Translations under genes and position numbers: made by a program | Origin: a virus | IMG/VR virus record: IMGVR_UViG_3300023119_000011 | Span: 1 to 64,000 of that record | Length of the DNA stretch: 64,000 nucleotides | Direction: 5' to 3' (one strand) | Shown here: piece after piece, positions 31,852 to 39,517 of the stretch | Position numbering within the stretch: position 1 is the first letter of the stretch | Layout of the letters: each line of letters begins with the position of its first letter | The notes under the pieces: model-generated | Database searches by the model: none | What the model was told of the DNA's origin: nothing | The model's input: the letters and a program-made list of their open reading frames with translations, nothing else

Positions 31852-32207
31852 TGTCTATGCACCTTATACGTGGTATGACAACTAATTCTTCGAAGCGCCG
31901 TAAGACCAACCGTAAACCCGGTTGGCAGGCAGCCGAAGAAAAGCATAATAAATGGCTTAAAAAAATGGGTGTACATCCAGATCAATTGAAAGGTAAGGAA
32001 CGTAATGCGGGTCTCTCAATTCCGGACTATTCAGAAAATCGTCCAACAATCAAAACGTCGGACGCAATTCCAGGTTATTCGCCGAAATCCAAAGCTAACG
32101 AATACACCGGTGATTATATTATCGGGATCGGGACCATGCACAAATCAAACATGGTCCCCGTTACCAGAAAAAAAGATGCAGTAGAAATGGCAAAAATGCG
32201 AAGATAA
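31851..32207 (+). CDS. Conserved basic phage protein
   Basis: ATG 31851 overlaps the previous stop. The 118-residue protein ends with YTGDYIIGIGTMHKSNMVPVTR and EMAKMRR, a conserved block I know from small proteins of T4-like and marine phages. The N-terminal half is basic (SKRRKTNRKPGWQAAEEKHNKW). It is the last gene before the next promoter. Function is unknown. Confidence 0.65.
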   Translation: MSMHLIRGMTTNSSKRRKTNRKPGWQAAEEKHNKWLKKMGVHPDQLKGKERNAGLSIPDYSENRPTIKTSDAIPGYSPKSKANEYTGDYIIGIGTMHKSNMVPVTRKKDAVEMAKMRR

Positions 32208-32219
32208 TGAAAAAAACGG

Positions 32220-32248
32220 TGTACATTTGTTGAAAACTGTGGTAGAAT
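32220..32248 (+). promoter_or_regulatory. Early-type promoter, CTGTGG family
   Basis: TGTACA (32220-32225), 17-nt spacer ending GAAAACTGTGG, TAGAAT (32243-32248). It is nearly identical to the promoter at 26420 over about 45 bases. Confidence 0.8.
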
Positions 32249-32278
32249 ATATCTAGAATTGAAAAAGAGGAGTATAAT

Positions 32279-33406
32279 ATGGCAGCACGTAAAATGAAAG
32301 CAAAGGCTTCAAAACGCAGAATTGGTACAACACAGATTCCAATCGATAAAGGTTGGGAAGCTGTAAAATATTATTTCCATCTTGAAATGGAAAAGAAAGA
32401 TTTGGCACATACTATCAAAACGTATATTAAAAATACTTACAATAAGTCTGATGTTAAATCTATTTTTGCCAATCCTGAATATTGCTTTACCATGTATACT
32501 CATCATTCATGCACAGCATTTTGGGTTAATAATAAACTAGATATAGATGCTAATGAAAAAATTCCTGGCTACATTAATTCACTTAAAAAGTATTGTGATA
32601 GCCTTATACCAAAAGGGAAACAGATTTTGAATGAAAAAGCTCTTGAAGCTAAAGTTCAAAGTAATATAGTAGTATTATCTCCACAACAGCGACTTCAAAA
32701 GAAAATTGGTGATACTATTATGCAAGATCTCATGGAACTTGAAGATGAATGGATTGAAGGTGAAAAAACTACCCGCGATATCTATAATCTTTTTAAGAAA
32801 CATGGGCTACCGGCCAGTGCAACGCTACCGGTTAGATCGATGATTGATGGTTGGTTACTTGATTATGAAGATGCTTATCACAAGCGATGCCCTCAAGCTG
32901 TGGAAGGCTATTCACACCTGAAAAGACCAGAAATTAATCGTCGAATCAAAGCATGCCAAGACATGCTTATGGATCTGGATAGGATCAAGTCTAGTGCTAA
33001 GGCTACTCGCAAAATACGCGTAAAAAGGCCCGTGGCAGCAGATAAGCAAGTTGCTCGTGTTCAATTTTGTCAAGCGAACAAAGAGTTCAAGTTAACATCA
33101 ATTAATCCAATTATGATAATTGGTCAAACTAGACTCTATACGTTCAATGTGAAAACACGGATCCTTACAGAATATCTTACCCAAAGCCCAGGTGGGTTCA
33201 CCATTAGCGGTAGTACCCTTAAAGGAATTGATATGGATAATTCTAGATGTACTAAACTTCGGAAACCTGAACAATTCCTATCTGTGGTTTTGGGTAAGAC
33301 TCCTAATCAAATTAATAAAGAGTGGCAGTCGCTTTCAACTAAGACTAACACTCCTAATGGACGTATCAATAAAGATACTATCCTACTAAGAGTATTGGAC
33401 CGCTAA
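32279..33406 (+). CDS. Conserved phage protein upstream of gp33/gp32
   Basis: The 375-residue product has a basic N-terminus, a helical middle (residues 120-240) and a beta-rich C-terminal half (TSINPIMIIGQTRLYTFNV). I recall a protein of this size in related marine phages but no function. Tight coupling to gp33 and gp32 (1-base overlap) suggests a role in replication or late transcription. No catalytic motif was recognised. Confidence 0.6.
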   Translation: MAARKMKAKASKRRIGTTQIPIDKGWEAVKYYFHLEMEKKDLAHTIKTYIKNTYNKSDVKSIFANPEYCFTMYTHHSCTAFWVNNKLDIDANEKIPGYINSLKKYCDSLIPKGKQILNEKALEAKVQSNIVVLSPQQRLQKKIGDTIMQDLMELEDEWIEGEKTTRDIYNLFKKHGLPASATLPVRSMIDGWLLDYEDAYHKRCPQAVEGYSHLKRPEINRRIKACQDMLMDLDRIKSSAKATRKIRVKRPVAADKQVARVQFCQANKEFKLTSINPIMIIGQTRLYTFNVKTRILTEYLTQSPGGFTISGSTLKGIDMDNSRCTKLRKPEQFLSVVLGKTPNQINKEWQSLSTKTNTPNGRINKDTILLRVLDR

Positions 33407-33639
33407 TGATTGAAGATCAATTTTTAACTAAATCCAAATTTACAAAGTTGGTGGAAGCTACTGTTATTGAACTTAAGATTCCATATATGGAAGCTATCCT
33501 TCATCTTTGTGAAAAGAATGATATTGAACCTGAAGATGTAAAGAAATTTATATCTCCAATTATAAAAGATAAGCTTGAGGCAGAAGCTCGTAATTTAAAT
33601 TTTTTGCCTCGACAAAATGCACTTGAACAGTTTATGTGA
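33406..33639 (+). CDS. 33: gp33-like late transcription co-activator
   Basis: The 77-residue protein contains FTKLVEATVIELKIPYMEAIL, HLCEKNDIEPEDVKKFISP and EAEARNLNFLP, which match the small gp33 seen in cyanophages. In T4, gp33 bridges the beta flap of RNA polymerase to the sliding clamp for transcription from TATAAATA promoters, and lies next to gp32, as here. The late promoters found in this window give independent support. Confidence 0.78.
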   Translation: MIEDQFLTKSKFTKLVEATVIELKIPYMEAILHLCEKNDIEPEDVKKFISPIIKDKLEAEARNLNFLPRQNALEQFM

Positions 33640-33645
33640 TATGTG

Positions 33646-33653
33646 TATAAATA
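33646..33653 (+). promoter_or_regulatory. Late promoter TATAAATA upstream of gp32
   Basis: An exact T4 late -10 box 67 nt before the gp32 ATG, in front of a separate sigma70-type promoter. T4 gene 32 is likewise transcribed from promoters of more than one class. Confidence 0.6.
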
Positions 33654-33657
33654 AACC

Positions 33658-33686
33658 TGTACAACAACGTATGAATGTTGTATAAT
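33658..33686 (+). promoter_or_regulatory. Early-type promoter for gp32
   Basis: TGTACA (33658-33663), 17-nt spacer, perfect TATAAT (33681-33686), followed by GACGGAG and the gp32 ATG at 33720. The spacer ends in GTTG rather than CTGTGG. Confidence 0.75.
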
Positions 33687-33719
33687 ATTTCAGTAGATAC
33701 AAGCAAGACGGAGTAACAT

Positions 33720-34601
33720 ATGAGCTTTGAAAATCTAAAAAGAAACCGTGATCAGATTTCTAAACTGGTCCAAGCCGCCGAAAAAGTTGGTGGCAATACC
33801 GAAACAAAATCCTACGAAGATAACCGCATTTGGAAACCCACAGTAGATAAAGCTGGTAATGGGTATGCCGTACTACGGTTTCTTCCTGCAGCTGAAGGTG
33901 AAGAACTACCTTGGGTTCGTTATTGGGATCATGGCTTTAAGGGCCCAACAGGTCTTTGGTACATCGAGAATAGCTTGACTTCAATTGGTCAAAATGACCC
34001 AGTTGGTGAATTGAATTCTCGTCTCTGGAATTCAGGCATTGAGTCTGATAAAGATAAAGCCCGTACCCAAAAGCGTAGGTTGCATTATGTGACTAATGTA
34101 TATGTTGTTGAAGATCCATCTAATCCAGAAAATGAAGGTAAAGTTTTCCTTTATAAGTTTGGTAAGAAAATCTTTGATAAGATTATGGATGTCATGCAGC
34201 CAGCATTTCAGGATGAAACACCCATCAATCCATTTGATTTTTGGGAAGGTGCTAATTTCAAACTAAAGATTCGAAATGTTGAGGGTTACCGCAACTATGA
34301 CAAATCTGAGTTTGCAAGTGCATCTCAACTCGCTGAAGACGATAAGTTAGAAGCAATTTATGATAAAATGTATTCTCTTAAAGAGTTTACCGATCCAAGT
34401 AACTATAAAACATATGATGAACTTAAAACAAAATTGATGCGAGTTCTTGGTGAGGAAGCTACTGCTGGAGCATACACTGTGAAAGAAGAAGCAAAAATAA
34501 ATGAACCTATTCCAGCATATGAACCAATTACGGCTGAGCAGGTTGATACATCTGAAGATGACACTATGTCATATTTTGCTAAACTGGCACAGGAAGACTA
34601 A
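33720..34601 (+). CDS. 32: gp32 single-stranded DNA-binding protein
   Basis: Binds single-stranded DNA cooperatively in replication, recombination and repair. The 293-residue protein matches T4 gp32 (301) in order: helical N-terminal LKRNRDQISKL (LAST-like cooperative region), OB-fold segments, HGFKGPTGLWYIENS, ENEGKVFLYKFGKKIFDKI, and an acidic C-terminal tail (SEDDTMSYFAKLAQED) for partner binding. The three zinc-binding Cys of T4 are missing (only His of HGF is kept), so it probably folds without Zn2+, as in cyanophage versions. Driven by promoters at 33646 and 33658. Confidence 0.9.
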   Translation: MSFENLKRNRDQISKLVQAAEKVGGNTETKSYEDNRIWKPTVDKAGNGYAVLRFLPAAEGEELPWVRYWDHGFKGPTGLWYIENSLTSIGQNDPVGELNSRLWNSGIESDKDKARTQKRRLHYVTNVYVVEDPSNPENEGKVFLYKFGKKIFDKIMDVMQPAFQDETPINPFDFWEGANFKLKIRNVEGYRNYDKSEFASASQLAEDDKLEAIYDKMYSLKEFTDPSNYKTYDELKTKLMRVLGEEATAGAYTVKEEAKINEPIPAYEPITAEQVDTSEDDTMSYFAKLAQED

Positions 34602-34745
34602 GGCGAACGGGGAAAGCCTGGCAATCAAGCCGAATGTACCCAAGCAAATCCATTCTTGTAGTCTGCAGCTCTTGGATGGTCGGTAAAAGCGCTGGTACCG
34701 TAGAAGAAAATCCAGCCGGTTGCTGCATACGTCAAATGCAGATAG
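34602..34745 (+). ncRNA. Candidate structured RNA in the gp32 3' region
   Basis: The 144 bases between gp32 and its terminator are clearly more GC-rich than surrounding DNA and have no open frame of note. Several short pairings can be drawn: ATCCA/TGGAT, CGGTA/TACCG, GCTGG/CCAGC and CTGCAT/ATGCAG (34724-34742). GGTACC appears twice. It could be a stable 3' UTR or small RNA. I could not match it to a known family. Confidence 0.35.
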
Positions 34746-34783
34746 AAGGGGAGGTACCTAGGAAGGCCTCCCCTTTGATTTTT
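34746..34783 (+). terminator. Strong intrinsic terminator after gp32
   Basis: Perfect 9-bp stem AAGGGGAGG (34746-34754) / CCTCCCCTT (34767-34775), 12-nt loop, then a T-rich run. It separates the + strand gp32 operon from the convergent - strand tail genes; the T tract overlaps the stop of the tape measure gene. Confidence 0.85.
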
Positions 34784-36770
34784 AATTTTCTGGATCTAAT
34801 ATATTAGCTGTATTTATAGTACCAATAACCAATGGAGTAGTATTCATTGTGCTTTGATCTTGATTAAACACTATTGCATTGCCGCCGTTTCTATCTGCAA
34901 AAGCTTTCATAATAGCTAAAAAATTGTTATATTCATTAGCACCTGTATTCCCTTGACTATGCTTGAAAAATTCTGGGAATAGTGTATCTATATCTTGTCT
35001 AAGGTTTGATGCTCTGAAAGTGTTCTTATTGAAAGTTCTGGTAACATTATATCCAGCTGCTCTTAATTCTGGGTATGAAAGAGCCCCGTCACCATCAGTA
35101 TCAGCTCCCATTAATCGTGCCAATGCCGCAGTCTTTTCTCTAGCTACGTTTTCTGCTTCTGCTCTATCAATTTCAGCTTGAACTTCAGGCGGTGTTTCGA
35201 AACCGAACCATGATCTTGCCCAGTCTGGGACTAAAGATTCAATGGTTTTACTAATTCCTTCTTTTATCTCAGTCATAGTTGGTAATAGACTTCCAATGTA
35301 GTCAAATAGATCTGTAACCCAGTTCTTTATTACACCGCCTAAGCTATCGGCCTCATTTTTCTCGAGAAATTTATTATAAGCATCTGTAACATATCCTACA
35401 GGATCGCCAAAGAATTTAGTAAGTTCTTCAAATGCGGCTGTAATGAATCCCCATGCACCTTCTATAAAATTATCAATGAATTCTACAAATGAGAAGTTTT
35501 GTAACTTAACACCAATGTCACCAGCCAAACCTTGCCCTGGTATTATTTTTCCATTCTCATCGGTTTCTAAGCCAAATAGTTTTTTGTATATCCAGGTCAA
35601 TCCCATCTTTAATAGATCTAATGGTGCACCAACAAAATCACTAACAAATGCAGATATAGCACTTACTACTCTATCACCCATAGTCATATCTGGATTATCT
35701 GCATTCTTTAACCAATCTTGCACAGCTTCATACCCAGAAAAAATAAGACCAATTGGCCATAATAATTTACTAACTAATTTTAAAAAGCTTCCACCGATAT
35801 TAACTATACCTTTTCCAAGTTCAGTAATTCCTAAAAATTTTGCGGTTGCAGCAAATGTTTTTATAAATGTATTAAAAGTACTTCCAATTGCATCACCTAT
35901 TAAAACCATTGGTTTTGTAATTTTTCCAAAAGCATCTACTATTGTGCTAAATGCTTTTCCAACTTTACCACCGTCTGCCGCAGCATCACCTAGTTTTAAA
36001 GTATCTGCTAAAGAATCAGCGGCTTTAATGTCTTTTGGATCTAATTCTGGTATGTTAATTTTCATTTTACCAGCTTCATCTAGCTCAACACCGAGTATTC
36101 TAGATACTATTCCATTCTTTGCTTTAACTAAAGCTTCTTCAAACATTTGTAATGTTGTTTTAAGTTGAAACCCTTTGGCAAATTTTCCTTTTTCACGATT
36201 TTGTACTTTTTTTCCATCTTCATCTGTAAGGAACTCATCAATATCAAAGCCTTTTAGACGATTTCTAATAAAGTCATCTAGTTTTGTAGTAAAATTAGTC
36301 ATACCCAACTTTAAATTTTCAGGTAAATTTTTCGCAAAATCTGTTAACTTAAGAAGTGCACCGGCTTCCCAACCTCTTAAACCCTGTGATGCTAGTTCAA
36401 GTGCAGTAAGGCCTGCAAGAATAGGTGCAATCATGCGTGTTAAAGCTCCAAGCATTCTACCTAAAATAGATCCACCTAATGCTCCACCCAGTCCACCGAA
36501 TGCTGATTTAGCCCAGTCTGGGAATCCAAAGCCACTTTTACCTTTTTGTTCCGAACCAGCACCTCCAACACCACCACCTTTTCCTAAGGCTGCAGCTAAT
36601 TTTTTCATAGATTCACGTTGGTCTTCAAGATCTTTTAATCTATTTGTTTTTAATGTTTCAAGATAATTTTGAAGAAGCGTATTGCCCTTATTAACCGCAG
36701 CGGTTGTTTCCTGCTGCGATTTCTTATTATCTTTTAATTGACCAATAATGTGATCTAATGTTGCTGCCAT
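34782..36770 (-). CDS. 29: Tail tape measure protein (gp29-like)
   Basis: Sets tail length and is packed in the tail tube. The 662-residue product is close to T4 gp29 (590). It has a helical N-terminus, a Gly-rich linker, hydrophobic helices at about 95-135 (FGGLGGALGGSILGRML, MIAPILAGLTALEL) and 300-420, and a charged C-terminus with an EF-hand-like loop DTDGDGALSYPEL near 590. It heads the - strand operon's 3' end, next to the gp51-like and gp26 genes, matching the T4 hub cluster. Confidence 0.85.
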   Translation of the reverse strand: MAATLDHIIGQLKDNKKSQQETTAAVNKGNTLLQNYLETLKTNRLKDLEDQRESMKKLAAALGKGGGVGGAGSEQKGKSGFGFPDWAKSAFGGLGGALGGSILGRMLGALTRMIAPILAGLTALELASQGLRGWEAGALLKLTDFAKNLPENLKLGMTNFTTKLDDFIRNRLKGFDIDEFLTDEDGKKVQNREKGKFAKGFQLKTTLQMFEEALVKAKNGIVSRILGVELDEAGKMKINIPELDPKDIKAADSLADTLKLGDAAADGGKVGKAFSTIVDAFGKITKPMVLIGDAIGSTFNTFIKTFAATAKFLGITELGKGIVNIGGSFLKLVSKLLWPIGLIFSGYEAVQDWLKNADNPDMTMGDRVVSAISAFVSDFVGAPLDLLKMGLTWIYKKLFGLETDENGKIIPGQGLAGDIGVKLQNFSFVEFIDNFIEGAWGFITAAFEELTKFFGDPVGYVTDAYNKFLEKNEADSLGGVIKNWVTDLFDYIGSLLPTMTEIKEGISKTIESLVPDWARSWFGFETPPEVQAEIDRAEAENVAREKTAALARLMGADTDGDGALSYPELRAAGYNVTRTFNKNTFRASNLRQDIDTLFPEFFKHSQGNTGANEYNNFLAIMKAFADRNGGNAIVFNQDQSTMNTTPLVIGTINTANILDPEN

Positions 36771-36771
36771 A

Positions 36772-37011
36772 TTATTGCCTCATTTGCTGTGCTCTTTGAG
36801 CTTCTTCTTGTCTTTTCAAATGTTCTTCTAGCATTCCCATATATATTTCCCTTTCCCAAGGTAGCCAATGGTCTATCTCACTCAATGAATAATTATGATG
36901 TTGAACCAGGGCGAAAGTCATTTGGTAATATACCGCTAGGTTCATGTGAGATAGACCTACTAGAAAAAACTTTGCACTCCTTCTAAATCCATTGAAATTT
37001 CTTCTCCGCAA
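36772..37011 (-). CDS. gp51-like baseplate hub assembly protein
   Basis: The 79-residue frame begins at 37011 with a 52-base overlap into gp26; an alternative ATG at 36945 (MNLAVYYQM) lies 15 bases after the gp26 stop with TAGG upstream. The core FALVQHHNYSLSEIDHWLPWEREIYMGMLEEHL resembles small chaperone-like subunits (gp51-type) between gp26 and the tape measure in related phages. It may act in hub assembly. Start uncertain. Confidence 0.6.
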   Translation of the reverse strand: MRRRNFNGFRRSAKFFLVGLSHMNLAVYYQMTFALVQHHNYSLSEIDHWLPWEREIYMGMLEEHLKRQEEAQRAQQMRQ

Positions 37012-37667
37012 GAATTACAGGTATATTCAATTTTATGTGATAGCTTTGGAATAGTATCAATAAAATCTCTAATTTTCTGAAATTGCTCTTGTGACATAGA
37101 TTCAATAAATTCGTTTAATTCTTGTTGACTTACATCAGTTGATTTAATATTTTCATCTTCTGTTTGAATACTATCAATACATAATGAAATTAAATTAAAA
37201 ACTGTATCTGTACTACTGCCTTCAACAATATCAACATCTGACATTTCCACAAAACTTGGTGCCTTTAAATTAATAAAAATATTATTTCCTAAATCTACTT
37301 TTTGTTGACCAAGATGATTACCTTCAGGTGGTTCAATGGTGTCTAAATTAATTGTATGTCCTTGTGAAGCTTCACACTTTGGACATTTTAAACTAATTTC
37401 AGATGTTTCACCTACTGATTTTGCTCTTACTTTTAAAAAACAATATTCAACATCAACAGGTGCTAAATTTTGTTTTTCTACACCTTCTACACAGCTTTCA
37501 ACCATGTCGGCTAAGGCATGAATCATTTGCTTAGAATCCTGAGATTCCTGAGCTATTAGTAACACCTTTTCTTCTTTAACAAGAAAAGGCCGAAACCTAT
37601 GCTTCTGTTTAGTGGTAGGCATAGTCAGTTCATATTTTGGTTCGGCATTAAGCTTTGGTAAAGCCAT
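36960..37667 (-). CDS. 26: gp26-like baseplate hub protein
   Basis: The 235-residue protein fits the T4 baseplate hub protein family: RFRPFLVKEEKVLLIAQES, two CxxC pairs (LKCPKCEAS and YTCNSCGEE) likely binding zinc, and the C-terminal IRDFIDTIPKLSHKIEY. T4 gp26 is 208 residues. It lies in the expected order (gp54, gp26, gp51, gp29). Confidence 0.82.
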   Translation of the reverse strand: MALPKLNAEPKYELTMPTTKQKHRFRPFLVKEEKVLLIAQESQDSKQMIHALADMVESCVEGVEKQNLAPVDVEYCFLKVRAKSVGETSEISLKCPKCEASQGHTINLDTIEPPEGNHLGQQKVDLGNNIFINLKAPSFVEMSDVDIVEGSSTDTVFNLISLCIDSIQTEDENIKSTDVSQQELNEFIESMSQEQFQKIRDFIDTIPKLSHKIEYTCNSCGEEISMDLEGVQSFF

Positions 37668-37681
37668 TATATACTCCTAAA

Positions 37682-38362
37682 TTATATTCCAATATTAAAG
37701 TCAAATAGTTGACCGGCTGATAAATTAATATCTTTTCCTTTCCATTTGGTGTATGAAAAAGATACTACTAATTGAACGAGTCCGTCTAAGTCATTACTTA
37801 AATCAATACCATTCACAGTTGTAGGAAATGCATCTTCTAAAACGCATGAATAAACACTTCCTCCGCCTAGTCCTAAATTTAAATTAAGTGGACCAATATT
37901 TTTACTTAGACCAGCTAAAGGTCTTCTTAACTGATGTATTACAATTCTTTTTTCATATTTATCTTTATATTTTACTGTACCACTTTCTTGATCTAAAATG
38001 GTTTCATACCATGCATCAAAATAATTCTTAACTCCATAATCATTCATAAGATAAAATGTCATTGATACTTCTGGTACAGCATATCCATATGCAACCTTTG
38101 ACATTTCCATGCCAATTCTTCTATCTGATGTTAATACTTGTCTACCAGGTAAGGTTACATTAGAACATAAAATATTCATGTCTCTTGTACTAGGATTACT
38201 TTGTGCCACACCAGGAAAAGATGGCAAAGGAAGTAAACTTGCTAAAAATCCACCGAATCCACCTCCGCTACCAATTGCAGGAAGCTCAACCATAAATTGA
38301 TTATTTTTGGCAAATCCAAATTTAGCATTAGATATGGTTTTTAATTCTTCTATAGTACTCAT
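37682..38362 (-). CDS. 54: Tail tube initiator (gp54/gp19-fold)
   Basis: The 226-residue protein contains NQFMVELPAIG, ILCSNVTLPGRQVLT, YAVPEVSMTFYLMNDYGVKNYFDAW and LVQLVVSFSYTKW, the tail-tube-like fold of gp19/gp54. It is longer than tube protein needs, with a Gly/Pro-rich insertion near residue 35. With gp48 encoded on the opposite strand 1 kb away, it probably forms the initial tube ring on the baseplate hub. Confidence 0.75.
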   Translation of the reverse strand: MSTIEELKTISNAKFGFAKNNQFMVELPAIGSGGGFGGFLASLLPLPSFPGVAQSNPSTRDMNILCSNVTLPGRQVLTSDRRIGMEMSKVAYGYAVPEVSMTFYLMNDYGVKNYFDAWYETILDQESGTVKYKDKYEKRIVIHQLRRPLAGLSKNIGPLNLNLGLGGGSVYSCVLEDAFPTTVNGIDLSNDLDGLVQLVVSFSYTKWKGKDINLSAGQLFDFNIGI

Positions 38363-38949
38363 GAATTAATTACTTTCTTTGAATCTGAATAAACTCTTGA
38401 TGCTGAAGCTTTTCTCCATTGTGCTGTTGGAAGAAAAGTAGCAATTTCCCATTCAGATGGTTGCACCACAGAAAATCTACTTTTTACATGGTTGGTCAAA
38501 TAATGTTTATAGCATGGTTCATAATATTTAAATTTTGCTGCAGACTTCAATAGTCTAGCTGAAACATTAAATTTTGTTGAGTCATCATACGCCATATTAT
38601 TTGTAACATCCAATAGGCTATCCAATAATTTAGCTCTAAGAATTGGGGGAAGATAATGTAGATTTAATCCAAAAAATCCGCCAGGAGCTCGATCAACAAC
38701 AACTGTAAGAGGAAACTTATCGTAATAAGGTAATGTTTCTTTATGCTTTGGGTCATAAAAATACATCATCATTCTTCCTGGACCAAATGTATCAGCCTTG
38801 GTTAATTCTGGTTCATTTAATAATGCACTTCTATTAACACGTGTTAACTTTTGAATCCTACGGCGAAACCAATCCCTGGACTCACGAGTCCGTGGTTGTA
38901 TTCCTCTACGGAATGCTTCAATTTCTAGCTTTTGAAATAGATTACTCAT
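38359..38949 (-). CDS. Conserved late protein, possibly DNA end protector (gp2-like)
   Basis: The 196-residue basic protein has MSNLFQKLEIEAFRRGI, MMMYFYDPKHKETLPYYDKFPL, GGFFGLNLHYLPPILRAKLLD and CYKHYLTNHVKSRF. I recall this family in T4-like phages, where it is in some cases called a DNA end protector (gp2), and gp4 lies next to it in T4; I am not certain of that name. It has a TATAAATA box 5 nt upstream of ATG. Confidence 0.6.
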   Translation of the reverse strand: MSNLFQKLEIEAFRRGIQPRTRESRDWFRRRIQKLTRVNRSALLNEPELTKADTFGPGRMMMYFYDPKHKETLPYYDKFPLTVVVDRAPGGFFGLNLHYLPPILRAKLLDSLLDVTNNMAYDDSTKFNVSARLLKSAAKFKYYEPCYKHYLTNHVKSRFSVVQPSEWEIATFLPTAQWRKASASRVYSDSKKVINS

Positions 38950-38954
38950 ACTTG

Positions 38955-38962
38955 TATTTATA
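38955..38962 (-). promoter_or_regulatory. Late promoter TATAAATA, 5 nt before ATG (- strand)
   Basis: Reading the - strand, an exact TATAAATA is followed by CAAGT and then the ATG at 38949. This predicts a leaderless late transcript for the 38359-38949 gene and all - strand genes after it. The box overlaps the stop codon of the upstream gp4/50 gene. Confidence 0.65.
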
Positions 38963-39464
38963 TCTTTTTCTTACGTTTTTTTCTAGTATAAGGTTTCATT
39001 GGTTTAAGCGGTTTTAATTTTCCAGGAATAGGTTTAGCTAGCAAACCCATTTGAGCTAGAGTTTTTTCTGTCCATATTTGAAACTCCCAACCGCGGTCTT
39101 TACAATATTCATTTGCTGCTTCCCACTTATTCATATTTTTAACATATGTCATTCCTTCAGTAATATATCTTTTGGTTCTTTTAGGACCAATTGGAGGAAC
39201 TGTTTCTTTTTCAGGTTTTATTTCAATAAGTATAGTTTTATCTTCCATAAATACTAATAAATCTGGAAAATATCTATGATATTTTTTATCAACTTCATAA
39301 TAATATGGGATAATAAGTTCTTCTGATGACCATTTTTTTACTTTAGGATTTTGATCACACCATTGAAAGCATGCTTTTTCCCATAATGAACGATAGATGA
39401 CATTATCAAAATCACCCTTATACTTCTTAATATTGTTTACTTTATATCTTCCAGAATATGGCAT
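38958..39464 (-). CDS. 4: gp4/50 head-completion nuclease
   Basis: The true start is the ATG at 39464 (MPYSGRYKVNNIKKYKGD); the longer frame to 39539 lies in the intergenic and gp48 region. The 168-residue protein matches T4 gp4 (head completion, 150): NVIYRSLWEKACFQWCDQNP, KWSSEELIIPY, HRYFPDLLVF with Asp68 and ILIEIKPEK with Glu81 and Lys83, a PD-(D/E)XK (TnsA-like) active site. It fixes the head vertex before tail joining. Confidence 0.85.
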   Translation of the reverse strand: MPYSGRYKVNNIKKYKGDFDNVIYRSLWEKACFQWCDQNPKVKKWSSEELIIPYYYEVDKKYHRYFPDLLVFMEDKTILIEIKPEKETVPPIGPKRTKRYITEGMTYVKNMNKWEAANEYCKDRGWEFQIWTEKTLAQMGLLAKPIPGKLKPLKPMKPYTRKKRKKKI

Positions 39465-39471
39465 GTTTTCA

Positions 39472-39479
39472 TATAAATA
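39472..39479 (+). promoter_or_regulatory. Late promoter TATAAATA for the gp48 operon
   Basis: An exact late box 38 bases before the gp48 ATG; predicted start near 39485 gives a 33-nt leader with TAGGAAAAC. It lies in the 53-base divergent gap between gp4 and gp48. Confidence 0.75.
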
Positions 39480-39517
39480 AGAGAAAATAGTCTTACTTTT
39501 ATTTATTAGGAAAACAA

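Noticed and set aside
34602-34745. Group I intron or homing remnant after gp32
   Set aside because: The string AACGGGGAAAGCC recalls a group I core, but the expected P7/P3 partner sequences and splice context were not found.
35443-36168. Long + strand open frame of 241 codons opposite the tape measure gene
   Set aside because: It is antisense to a well-supported gene, begins with no RBS and encodes a Ser/Pro/Phe-rich sequence typical of the complement of Lys/Glu/Gly codons.
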